Assembly (NCBI GenBank): GCA_937927665.1
Contig: CALBRY010000446.1
Coordinates: 1-9,448 of the forward strand
DNA from: an uncultured Chloroflexota bacterium
GTDB lineage: Bacteria; Chloroflexota; Anaerolineae; Aggregatilineales; Phototrophicaceae
Direction of reading: 5' to 3'
DNA: 9,448 nucleotides
A model generated the notes under the pieces. It searched no databases, was not told where the DNA came from, and worked only from the letters and a program-made list of their open reading frames with translations. The position numbers and the translations under genes were made by a program. Numbering within the stretch: the stretch's first letter is position 1; every line of letters starts with the position of its first letter. Shown in pieces: positions 1 through 7,400 of the stretch.

Positions 1-481
1 TCGGCATCGGGTCGGTCAGTTCCCAGAACTTCGGCACGCGCAGTTTGGGATCACGCGCCAGTAGGCGGTGCAGCAGGGTTGTTCCCGTGCGCGGCAGTCC
101 GGTGATAATGATCGGGCGCTTGATGACCTCATTAGCTACCGTAGGATTAGCGCGGGTGAATTCCTCAAGCTGAAGCGCGATGCGAAGCTGTCGAATCACT
201 TCACCGCGCAGCACAGACCGCGTCATAAAAGTGGCATTCTCGTTGTGTTGGATCGACTTGCCTAGAATTTCAAAGCCTTCCCAGTTGATGGGGGCATCGA
301 ACTTCGCGGCATTTGCGGCTTTCAGCGCCGCACTCGTTAAGCTATCCCGATCAAAGTTCACCGGAAGCAGTTTCATCCGGTGGAGCATATCGGCGAGACG
401 CAGCGCGATAGGAAGCAGCGCCGGCGTATTCGACTCATCAAATGTCGAGCGATGTTCAGAACGAATCGGTGTCGTGGTCAT
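1..481 (-). CDS. Sulfotransferase family protein, N-terminal part (cut by window edge)
   Basis: 160 codons are visible; the C-terminal part lies beyond base 1. Residues 121-142 read KRPIIITGLPRTGTTLLH followed by RLLA. This is the 5'-phosphosulfate binding loop (GxPRTGTT, residues 128-135) of the sulfotransferase superfamily that uses PAPS as sulfate donor, and it is followed by the common RDP (143-145) and the FWEL segment (152-155). The first 120 residues are an alpha-helical lead-in, as in Sulfotransfer_3-type bacterial proteins; no signal peptide is seen. The ATG is preceded by GAGG (487-490 on the plus strand) with a short 5-nt spacing. It lies 106 bp downstream of the histidine kinase on the same strand, so co-transcription is possible but not shown. 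The acceptor substrate cannot be told from this fragment. Confidence 0.85.
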   Translation of the reverse strand, partial: MTTTPIRSEHRSTFDESNTPALLPIALRLADMLHRMKLLPVNFDRDSLTSAALKAANAAKFDAPINWEGFEILGKSIQHNENATFMTRSVLRGEVIRQLRIALQLEEFTRANPTVANEVIKRPIIITGLPRTGTTLLHRLLARDPKLRVPKFWELTDPMP

Positions 482-587
482 TGCATCCTCAGAGGCTCAG
501 GTAAGCTGCATTGCATCGTGTATGGATTGTAACGCGATGCGGTGCATTTCTCGTGTTGTTGTACAGAGTCCATTCAAATCTTGTGGC

Positions 588-2336
588 TTACGTCGCTTCT
601 GGCGCGGCAGGGAGCGTAAACCAGAACGTGCTGCCCTTCCCGATTTCGCTTTCGACCCCGACCGCGCCCCCCAAACGTACCGCGATCCGCGCACAAATCG
701 TCAGCCCTAACCCATGCCCTGCGATCGGGCGGTGCTGTTCCAGTCGCCCCACACTGCGGAATAATCTCGATTGATCTTCCTCGCTCAAGCCTTCACCGTT
801 ATCACGCACCCAGTAGCGGATCATCCGCCCTTCACGCGATGCGCCTATCTCAACATGCGGCGGTTTTCCGCCGTACTTGATTGCGTTCGATACATAATTC
901 ACCCAAATTTCCTCGACCCACAGCGGATACCCGATCGCATCCGGTATTTCCGTAACCACCCGGATCGAAGGCGAGGATGTGGATTTCGAAATCGACTGCT
1001 CAATACGGATGAGCGCTTCATTTAAGGTCGGGCGCATCTCAAACTGGTGTATCGCAATCTCGCCGCGTTTGCGAACCGACGCGAACAAGAGCAAATCGTC
1101 AATAATACGCACATTTCGATTACTCGCCTCGATGATCGATTTCAAATACATCTGGCTTTCAGGAAATGAGTTGCCGAACTCCTCTTGCATCAAATACGCA
1201 TACCCCAGCACCAGCCCGATCGGATTCTTCAAATCGTGTGCGACCGTATGCGCGTAAGAATCAAGCGTGTCAATCAGCGCTTCGCGTTCGATTTCCGCAA
1301 TCTTGCGGCGGGTGATGTCCCGTACAGTGAGCAGCCGCCCCGCGATTTGTCCGTTACGGCTGAACAGGGGAACAAGATGCGCCTCAAAATAACGCTTATC
1401 GCCGGGATTGAGTTCAAAATCGAGTTCTTCCGACTGCTCTTGATCAGGCGCGATGCGATCAGCAAACGCTCCCAGACGTGGGAAAACCTCGCGCAGTGAA
1501 GCGCCAACCATCGACTCGTGCGTGCGCTTTGATTCCGTCACCGCGATCGGGTTGATTTCGATGATGTTTCCTTGAACATCAAGGACAAGCAGCCCGATGG
1601 GCAGCCGCTCGAATACAGACCGGAGCGCGATCGGCATAATATCAAACAGCCGGAATGAGAACAGCGCCCACGTGATGATCACAGCCCGCACCAATAATCC
1701 GACGACGATCAAATTCGGCATGATCGATGGGAGAAATGGCATCAGGTTCAAAAAGTGAACGACGATTGTAATCAGGCTGACAAAAAACAGAATCGACGCC
1801 TGCCAGCGATACGGCGCTTTCGAGATGACCGCGTGCCGGAAGAACAACAGCATCGCAAGGATCAGCGCAATGTACGCATAAACAACGCCGATCCAGTACC
1901 CGATCACTTTATCGAACGATACTTCATATATCAGAAACGCGTTGCGCTCGGTGGTGACAGCCCCGATCATCACATGACTAGTTCCCGGAGCGATCACCAG
2001 AATGCTCAGGATAACCGGAACAGCCATCAACAGAATCACGCGGCTTGGCTTCAACCAGCGGGTATTGCCCACATAATCGAGCGCAAACAGCAGATAAATC
2101 GTCACGCTGATCAGTTGGAACGGAGCACGGAGGCGCATCCATAGGAAAACCTCCGTCGTATTCGATGCCAGCGCCGATCCCAGTATCGTGATCAAGATTC
2201 CGGTCGCGGCAAATTGATAGAATGCAAAAACGCGCGCACCCTTTTTAGGGCGTTTTCTCCAAGCATAAACAGTGCTGGCAATCATTGCCGCCAGCGTACT
2301 CACGAGTAAAATCAGGTAGAGAACGTCAAGAATCAT
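588..2336 (-). CDS. Membrane sensor histidine kinase (7TM - PAS - HisKA - HATPase)
   Basis: 582 residues. The N-terminal ~230 residues hold about seven hydrophobic helices (roughly 5-24, 36-54, 70-88, 100-116, 147-166, 176-197, 205-227), matching the histidine-kinase N-terminal 7TM sensor type. A PAS-like domain follows (about 240-345: FERLPIGLLVLDVQGNIIEI ... VRDITRRK). The HisKA helix carries the H-box HTVAHDLKNP with phospho-acceptor His367. The ATPase domain has the N-box (N480, N484), the G1 box DNGEG (512-516) and the G2 box GHGLGL (540-545), and ends GKGSTFWFTLP. All catalytic boxes are intact, so an active kinase is expected. No response regulator gene is next to it, so it looks like an orphan kinase and its signal is unknown. 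The start lies directly before the first TM helix; no clear Shine-Dalgarno sequence precedes it. It is transcribed divergently from the sigma factor gene. Confidence 0.93.
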   Translation of the reverse strand: MILDVLYLILLVSTLAAMIASTVYAWRKRPKKGARVFAFYQFAATGILITILGSALASNTTEVFLWMRLRAPFQLISVTIYLLFALDYVGNTRWLKPSRVILLMAVPVILSILVIAPGTSHVMIGAVTTERNAFLIYEVSFDKVIGYWIGVVYAYIALILAMLLFFRHAVISKAPYRWQASILFFVSLITIVVHFLNLMPFLPSIMPNLIVVGLLVRAVIITWALFSFRLFDIMPIALRSVFERLPIGLLVLDVQGNIIEINPIAVTESKRTHESMVGASLREVFPRLGAFADRIAPDQEQSEELDFELNPGDKRYFEAHLVPLFSRNGQIAGRLLTVRDITRRKIAEIEREALIDTLDSYAHTVAHDLKNPIGLVLGYAYLMQEEFGNSFPESQMYLKSIIEASNRNVRIIDDLLLFASVRKRGEIAIHQFEMRPTLNEALIRIEQSISKSTSSPSIRVVTEIPDAIGYPLWVEEIWVNYVSNAIKYGGKPPHVEIGASREGRMIRYWVRDNGEGLSEEDQSRLFRSVGRLEQHRPIAGHGLGLTICARIAVRLGGAVGVESEIGKGSTFWFTLPAAPEAT

Positions 2337-2385
2337 TATTGTCTACAAGGGACTGCTGTCCGTTTCGCCGATGGTTCTGGTCTTG

Positions 2386-2413
2386 ATTATGCAGCAACTC
2401 TGCTTACACACAA
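2386..2413 (-). promoter_or_regulatory. Weak candidate promoter for the histidine kinase in the divergent spacer
   Basis: Read on the minus strand, TTGTGT (2408-2413) and CATAAT (2386-2391) are separated by 16 bp. The -10 is 5/6 to consensus and the -35 only 3/6. The 139-bp spacer (2337-2475) must also serve the sigma factor on the plus strand; no convincing sigma-70 or ECF-type promoter was recognised in that direction. Confidence 0.25.
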
Positions 2414-2475
2414 ACAAAGGTTTTCGATGCGGTGTTCCAACGTAACCTTCAAACTCAACTAGGGTTATCACGCAT

Positions 2476-3114
2476 ATGAAGAAACTTTCACTGCGCGAAC
2501 AATGGGCGAAACGCCAAAAGTCGCTGAAGCGGCTTGAAGATACCGATCTGGTCGATCTCGCGAAAGCGGGTAGCAAAGATGCTTTCGGCGAACTGTATGA
2601 ACGGTACGTCGAAAAGATTTACAGCTACATCTACTACCGGACGGGCAACCACCACGACGCCGAAGATTTAACGGCGCGCGTCTTTTTCCGGGCGATGGCG
2701 CACATCGAAGGCTACACCGAACGCGGCGTTCCTTTTCAAGCGTGGCTTTATCGCATCGCGCATAACTTGATCGCTAACTGGCATCGTGATCGTGGGCGGC
2801 GCAAGATTATCGCCCTTGATGAATTTCTCGCCGCCAGCCTGAAGTCGGATGCGCCCGATCAGCAGGCGGAAGAAAACGAGGAGCGTGAAGCATTATTGGC
2901 AGCAATCCGGCGCTTGCCGGAAGAACGCCAGCAGCTTCTCCTGCTCAAGTTTGTCGAGCGTCTATCGAATGCGGAAATCGGTCAGCTTATGAACCGCACC
3001 GAAGGCGCGATTAAGTCCCTCTATCATCGCACGCTCATCGCCTTACGCGATGAATTATCTGGATCGGGATCGCAGCGCGCATCAAGCGATTCATTGAACA
3101 CGAGGAAGGGTTAA
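2476..3114 (+). CDS. RNA polymerase sigma factor, sigma-70 family (ECF-like)
   Basis: 212 residues, with regions sigma-2 and sigma-4 only, as in extracytoplasmic-function type sigma factors that direct RNA polymerase to special promoters. Region 2 spans about 36-108: FGELYERYVEKIYSYIYYRT, then HDAEDLTARVFFRA (region 2.2/2.3) and PFQAWLYRIAHNLIANWHRD (region 2.4). Region 4 spans about 138-192 (IRRLPEERQQLLLLKFVERL, then the helix-turn-helix SNAEIGQLMNRTEGAIKSLYHRTL). An acidic linker (about 125-140) joins them. The N-terminal ~20 residues are basic (MKKLSLREQWAKRQKSLKR), and the C-terminal ~18 are a Ser-rich tail. The ATG has only a weak AGGG 11 nt upstream. The next gene starts 6 bp after the stop, so the two probably form an operon. 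Its regulon is unknown. Confidence 0.92.
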   Translation: MKKLSLREQWAKRQKSLKRLEDTDLVDLAKAGSKDAFGELYERYVEKIYSYIYYRTGNHHDAEDLTARVFFRAMAHIEGYTERGVPFQAWLYRIAHNLIANWHRDRGRRKIIALDEFLAASLKSDAPDQQAEENEEREALLAAIRRLPEERQQLLLLKFVERLSNAEIGQLMNRTEGAIKSLYHRTLIALRDELSGSGSQRASSDSLNTRKG

Positions 3115-3120
3115 GCCTGC

Positions 3121-3528
3121 ATGACCTACACGCCGAACAACACGCCGGGCGATTTGCCCATCGAACACTTCGTCGCGAATGTCACCGACGCTGTGCAGTC
3201 GGGAAAGCAGAACATCGCCTACTTTATCGAGAAGTACGCCCTTGATCCTGAAGAAGCCGCCCAGTTTGTTCAGGTGATTCGCTTGCTTGCCGCCACGCTT
3301 GTACCTGTCAAGCCGAATAAAGAATTCGCCGTGCAGCTTAAGCACGATCTGGTCGGTGAAACCGAAAAATCGCTCGTCGCTCGCTTGACTCAGCTTCCCC
3401 CGCGTGTGCAAATCGCCGCGATCGCTGCGTTGGGCGCGGGCTTGTGGATACTCGCCCGCCGCCGTTATGCCACGCTGGTTGAAGAAGTTGAAGGCGACGG
3501 CTCGGCGGAAATCGCCGCCGCCCGTTAA
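3121..3528 (+). CDS. Small one-TM protein behind sigma factor; candidate anti-sigma or sigma regulator
   Basis: 135 residues; I do not recognise a named family. The first ~90 residues are soluble and mainly helical. A single TM helix follows at about 96-112 (VQIAAIAALGAGLWILARRR), then a short acidic tail ending EIAAAR. The basic RRR after the helix suggests the tail is cytoplasmic. Residues 65-77 (PNKEFAVQLKHDL) resemble the P-x-x-x-F-x-x-x-L-x-x-x-L pattern often seen before the TM helix in small membrane proteins encoded next to ECF sigma factors. No zinc-binding anti-sigma motif (HxxxCxxC) is present; the protein has no Cys. A GAGGAAGGG stretch at 3102-3110 can serve as ribosome binding site, inside the end of the sigma gene. 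The anti-sigma role is inferred from gene order and topology only. The reading frame itself is well supported. Confidence 0.7.
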   Translation: MTYTPNNTPGDLPIEHFVANVTDAVQSGKQNIAYFIEKYALDPEEAAQFVQVIRLLAATLVPVKPNKEFAVQLKHDLVGETEKSLVARLTQLPPRVQIAAIAALGAGLWILARRRYATLVEEVEGDGSAEIAAAR

Positions 3529-3532
3529 AGAA

Positions 3533-4084
3533 TTAGTTACCGGTGGAGAGGCTGCTGAGGAATTGGTTCAACAGCCCCATCCCTCCGGCGGTGAACAACA
3601 GCGGCACGATCGACAGTACCAACACCACCACCCCGATAAAAATGAACAAGCCTCCACGCGGAGCACCGAATTCCAGAGCCGCTTCGGATGGATTCGCGGG
3701 ATTATAATAAACGCTTAGGTCGCGCCCCGGCGGATAATTCTGCATCACGCGCTGATTCACCATTTGATAGCTGCCATAGCCGACCTCGTGACCGACGCTG
3801 ACCTGAGTTCCCTGATAACGATTCCCATTCACAACATACTCATAGACCACACGCGGGTAATAGCTGGTCGATGTCCCGCCTCTGCCTGAGGACGATCGAC
3901 GCGCAATCACTTCCGAAAACATGATCCGCCCCTGAGTTGGATGCCAATTCCGCTTGGCGGTGTTCAATCGGGCATACGAACGGATACCCGCAACGATGAA
4001 AACCAGCCCGATGATCAAAAACGGTACGGTGACAATGATCGTGGTAAGCGATCCCATACCCGAAAAAATGTTATTTAAGTTCAT
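3533..4084 (-). CDS. DUF3592-like two-TM membrane protein
   Basis: 183 residues. TM helix 1 lies at about 14-34 and TM helix 2 at about 145-166, with a beta-rich domain between them. The central part has the DUF3592 pattern: W47-HPTQGRI, then YYPRVVYEYVVNGNRYQG (75-92), then YPPGRDLSVYYNPANPSEAAL (117-137). The family is widespread and has no known biochemical role. A Ser/Gly-rich stretch (SSSGRGGTSTS, 64-74) forms a loop before the first strands. The start is supported by GGGGGA about 7 nt upstream. Its stop lies 4 bp from the stop of the converging 3121-3528 gene, leaving no room for a separate terminator there. Confidence 0.85.
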   Translation of the reverse strand: MNLNNIFSGMGSLTTIIVTVPFLIIGLVFIVAGIRSYARLNTAKRNWHPTQGRIMFSEVIARRSSSGRGGTSTSYYPRVVYEYVVNGNRYQGTQVSVGHEVGYGSYQMVNQRVMQNYPPGRDLSVYYNPANPSEAALEFGAPRGGLFIFIGVVVLVLSIVPLLFTAGGMGLLNQFLSSLSTGN

Positions 4085-4125
4085 GCATATTCCCCCGTTG
4101 CATCTATGTATTTCTTGAGCATACG

Positions 4126-4170
4126 CTATTCTGAAAGTTTGCGCCCCGCCTCTGGCGTTTGTTTAAGCAT
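4126..4170 (-). CDS. Possible 14-codon short ORF upstream of the DUF3592 gene
   Basis: On the minus strand GGAGG (4177-4181) sits 6 nt before an ATG at 4168-4170, which opens MLKQTPEAGRKLSE and a TAG stop at 4126-4128. The stop lies 41 nt before the DUF3592 start. The ribosome binding site is better than that of most genes in this window, but so short an ORF can arise by chance. It could be a leader peptide or nothing at all. Confidence 0.15.
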   Translation of the reverse strand: MLKQTPEAGRKLSE

Positions 4171-4196
4171 TGTAATCCTCCGAACCCGCAAACTGA

Positions 4197-4225
4197 TTGC
4201 ACCGCCATCCAATTTGGGATATACT
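4197..4225 (+). promoter_or_regulatory. Candidate upstream promoter of rpoB (P1)
   Basis: TTGCAC (4197-4202) and TATACT (4220-4225) are exactly 17 bp apart. The -10 is 5/6 to consensus and the -35 is 3/6. Transcription would begin near 4232, so the transcript would include both inverted repeats of this region. Confidence 0.4.
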
Positions 4226-4228
4226 AAA

Positions 4229-4255
4229 GGGGTAGGGATATATATCCCCAACCCC
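4229..4255. repeat. Imperfect 27-bp palindrome GGGG-T-a-GGG-ATATATAT-CCC-ca-A-CCCC
   Basis: The arms GGGGT/ACCCC and GGG/CCC flank a self-complementary ATATATAT core (4238-4245), with a small asymmetric mismatch between the two arm segments. It sits at about the start site and first 25 nt of a P1 transcript. It could be an operator for a dimeric repressor or a 5' RNA hairpin. No U-run follows it, so it is not a typical terminator. Confidence 0.55.
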
Positions 4256-4268
4256 TGAATTTCTTCCA

Positions 4269-4305
4269 CTCACCGCCTTATGCCGACCGCTTGACATAAG
4301 GTGAG
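4269..4305. repeat. Inverted repeat overlapping the -35 of the main rpoB promoter
   Basis: CTCAC-cgc-CTTATG (4269-4282) is complementary to CATAAGGTGAG (4295-4305): 11 pairs with a 3-nt bulge and a 12-nt loop. The right arm shares bases 4295-4296 with the -35 TTGACA and runs into the spacer. A protein bound here would compete with the polymerase; alternatively, P1 transcripts would fold here. Confidence 0.5.
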
Positions 4306-4320
4306 TTTCGCATGTATACT
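4291..4320 (+). promoter_or_regulatory. Main sigma-70-type promoter of rpoB (P2)
   Basis: A perfect TTGACA (4291-4296) is followed after 18 bp by TATACT (4315-4320), 5/6 to consensus. It lies on the rpoB strand, with the start expected near 4327 and a leader of about 120 nt. It is the best promoter match seen in the window. Confidence 0.75.
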
Positions 4321-4436
4321 CGTCGTTCACGTTGTTTTTAGATTCCGCCTGAGAATCCGGTCACTACTATACTAAGGGTTCGGACGGCGTGACCCACGTT
4401 TTCCGCATAATCTTTTTTCCTCGGTTGGTTGTGGGT

Positions 4437-4442
4437 AAGGAG
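4437..4442 (+). promoter_or_regulatory. Ribosome binding site that decides the TTG start of rpoB
   Basis: AAGGAG with 8 nt to the TTG at 4451. An in-frame TAA at 4436-4438 excludes any start further upstream, and no in-frame ATG occurs until well inside the conserved N-terminus. Confidence 0.85.
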
Positions 4443-4450
4443 CAACTGTT

Positions 4451-7400
4451 TTGCGTCGGCTAGGCTACACCAAGAGTTACGCCCGCATCCCCAGCGTCCA
4501 GGCACTCCCCTCGCTTATTGAAGTGCAGTTGGATTCATTCAACTGGTTTCTAGCGGAGGGATTGGCAGAGCTTTTCGACGAGATCAGCCCGATCGAGAGC
4601 TACAATGGCAACCTGAAACTGTACTTCCCCGGCAAAAGCCGCGAAGCACAGGAATTTGGGCTGCGCTACTGGTTTGAAGAACCCAAGTACAGCGAAGAAA
4701 CCTGTCTGGAACGGGACATGTCATTCGCCGCGCCGCTGTATATCCGCGTGGCATTGGTCAACCGTGAAGCCGGTGATGAGGTTGTCATTTCGGATATCTT
4801 CCTCGGTGACTTCCCGATCATGACCGAAACGGGAACATTCATTATCAATGGTACGGAGCGCGTCGTCGTCAGCCAGTTGATCCGCTCCCCCGGTGTGTAC
4901 TTTGACGCGGAAGAAGATCGCACGACAGGGCGGTTGCTCTCCAACTCCAAGTTGATCCCGGATCGCGGCGCGTGGATGGAATTTGAAACCCGCAAAAGCG
5001 ACTATCTGACGATCAAGTTCAACCGCAAGCGCACGATTCCCGTGACGATCCTGCTGCGCGCACTTGCCGCAGTCGATGACGGGCTGCCCGGCGTGCAATC
5101 GCCCATCCAGTTTGGAACGGACGAGGAAATCATCGAACTGTATCGTCAGGTCGATGACAATCCGGATCATCACTACATTCAAGCAACGCTCAAGATGGAA
5201 CCGGTGTGGGAACTGAAGAAAGATCAGACGATCGCTCAGGCGGCGCTGATCGAATTCTACCGCCGTATGCGTCCCGGCGATCCGCCCACCCTCGATAACG
5301 CCCGCGAATATCTGGAAAGCCAGTTATTCGACCAGCGCCGCTACGATTTGGAGCGCGTTGGACGTTACAAGCTCAATCAACGCTTGGGCTTGGATGGGTT
5401 GATCCCGCGTACATTCCGCACCGTCACCAAGCACGACGTGGTGCGCCTGCTTGAACGCATGATCAACATCAACAACGGCAAGATTGGCAAGGACGACATC
5501 GACCACCTCGGCAACCGCCGCGTCAAAACCGTCGGCGAGCTGATTCAGAACAAGCTCCGCATCGGTTTGCGCCGCACGGAGCGCGTGGTCAAGGAACGTA
5601 TGTCGATTCGCGAAAGCGAAAACCTGACCCCGGTCGCGTTGGTGAATATCCGTCCGATCGTCGCGTCGATCCGTGAGTTCTTCGGCTCGTCGCAGCTTTC
5701 GCAGTTCATGGAACAGACAAACCCGCTGGCGGAACTTACCCACAAGCGCACGCTTTCCGCGCTGGGTCCCGGCGGTCTGCGTCGTGAACGTGCAGGCTTC
5801 GATGTGCGTGACGTGCATCACAGCCATTACGGACGCATCTGCCCGATCGAAACGCCGGAAGGTCCGAACATTGGTTTGATCGGTCGCTTGGCGAGCTATT
5901 CCCGCGTGAATCCGTATGGGTTCATCGAAACGCCTTATCGTAAAGTCGTCAAATTCCTTGCGCCGTCTGATCCACGCCTGTTGGGGCGTTTGGTGCGCGA
6001 AGATGTGATGACCGCCGATGAGACGATCTTGGCACACGATGGCGATGTTGCCACCGAAAAGATGATCGCTGCATTCGTTAAAGCAGGAATCGAACAGATT
6101 CCGGTGCAGCCGTTCATCAGCGGCGAGATCGAATACCTCTCGGCTGACCGCGAAGACGATTTCGTAATCGCGCAGGCGAATTCACCGCTGGACGACATAA
6201 ACCAGTTCTCGACCGATCGTGTTTCGGCGCGCTTTAACCAGAAATTCCTGTTCGTCCCCGCCCGCCGCATCGATTACATGGACGTGGCAGCCCGTCAGAT
6301 CGTCGGTATCAGCGCCTCGTTGATTCCGTTCCTTGAACATGACGACGCCAACCGCGCCCTGATGGGATCGAACATGCAGCGCCAAGCAGTTCCTCTGCTT
6401 GCGCCGGATGTGCCGATTGTCAGTACGGGCATGGAACAGCAGGCAGCCTACGACAGCGGTCAGCTTTTGATCAGTGATGTCGATGGCGAAGTTAGCAGCG
6501 TGCAAGGCGACCGGATCGTCATTCACACCACGAACGGCGACGAGCGCATTTACAAGCTGCGTAAGTACAACCGTTCCAACCAGTCCACCTGCGTCGATCA
6601 GCGTCCGATCGTCCGTAAGGGACAGCATGTGGTTAAAGGCAGCGTGCTGGCGGACAGCAGTTCGACCTATATGGGTAATCTCGCGCTCGGTCATGACGTA
6701 TTGGGTGCGTTCGTCTGCTGGTTTGGCGGCAACTACGAAGACGCGATCCTGATCAGCGAAGACATGCTGCGCGCCGATAAGTTCACGAGCATTCACATCG
6801 AAAAGCACGAAGTCGAAGCGCGTGATACCAAGCTCGGACCGGAAGAAATCACCTACGATATTCCCAACGTCGGTGAGGACGCCCTGAAAGACTTGGATGA
6901 ATTCGGTATCGTCCGCATCGGCGCAGAAGTCGGTCCGAATGATATTCTCGTCGGCAAAATCACGCCGAAGGGCGAAAAAGAACTCAGCCCTGAAGAAAAG
7001 CTCCTCCGAGCCATCTTCGGTGAAAAAGCGCGCGAAGTGAAAGACTCGTCGCTGCGTCTGCCCCACGGCGAACGCGGTAAAGTCGTGGACGTTAAAACGT
7101 TCACCCGTGACGAGCATCCCGATCTTCCCGCGGGTGTCGAAAAGATGGTGCGCGTTGCCGTCGCCCAAAAGCGTAAGCTCACGGTTGGCGACAAGATGGC
7201 AGGGCGTCACGGCAATAAGGGCGTCATCTCCAAGATCGTACCGATCGAGGATATGCCGTACCTGAGCGACGGTCGCTCGGTCGAAATCATCCTTAACCCG
7301 ACAGGTGTTCCCGGTCGTATGAATCTCGGTCAGGTGTTGGAAATTCACCTCGGCTGGGCAGCAGAACGACTCGGTTTCCGCGCCATCACGCCCGTGTTCG

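Larger units (their letters stand above)
4085..4450. other. 366-bp regulatory spacer between the DUF3592 gene and rpoB
   Basis: No full-length gene is visible here. Towards rpoB it holds two promoter-like elements and two inverted repeats, listed separately. The presumed rpoB leader, from about 4327 to 4450, also contains a small hairpin GATTC/GAATC (4341-4345, 4353-4357) and a third TATACT (4368-4373) without a matching -35. A 6-bp inverted repeat ACCCAC/GTGGGT (4392-4397, 4431-4436) ends right before the rpoB ribosome binding site. No tRNA or riboswitch family was recognised. Confidence 0.6.

Noticed and set aside
180..710. 176-codon plus-strand frame at the left end
   Set aside because: It overlaps the sulfotransferase frame with its clear PRTGTT loop and the end of the histidine kinase, both on the minus strand.
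3536..3580. Terminator between the converging 3121-3528 and 3533-4084 genes
   Set aside because: A GGCTG/CAGCC pairing exists, but the stem is short and no T-run follows.
4368..4373. Third TATACT as an additional rpoB promoter
   Set aside because: No -35-like hexamer is found 16-18 bp upstream; the same hexamer is better explained at 4220 and 4315.
4392..4436. ACCCAC/GTGGGT inverted repeat as a translational control hairpin of rpoB
   Set aside because: Only 6 bp arms with a 33-nt loop; too weak to claim without comparative support, so noted only in the spacer entry.
5324..6037. 237-codon minus-strand frame inside rpoB
   Set aside because: Antisense shadow of rpoB; composition is low-complexity and no ribosome binding site or family resemblance was seen.
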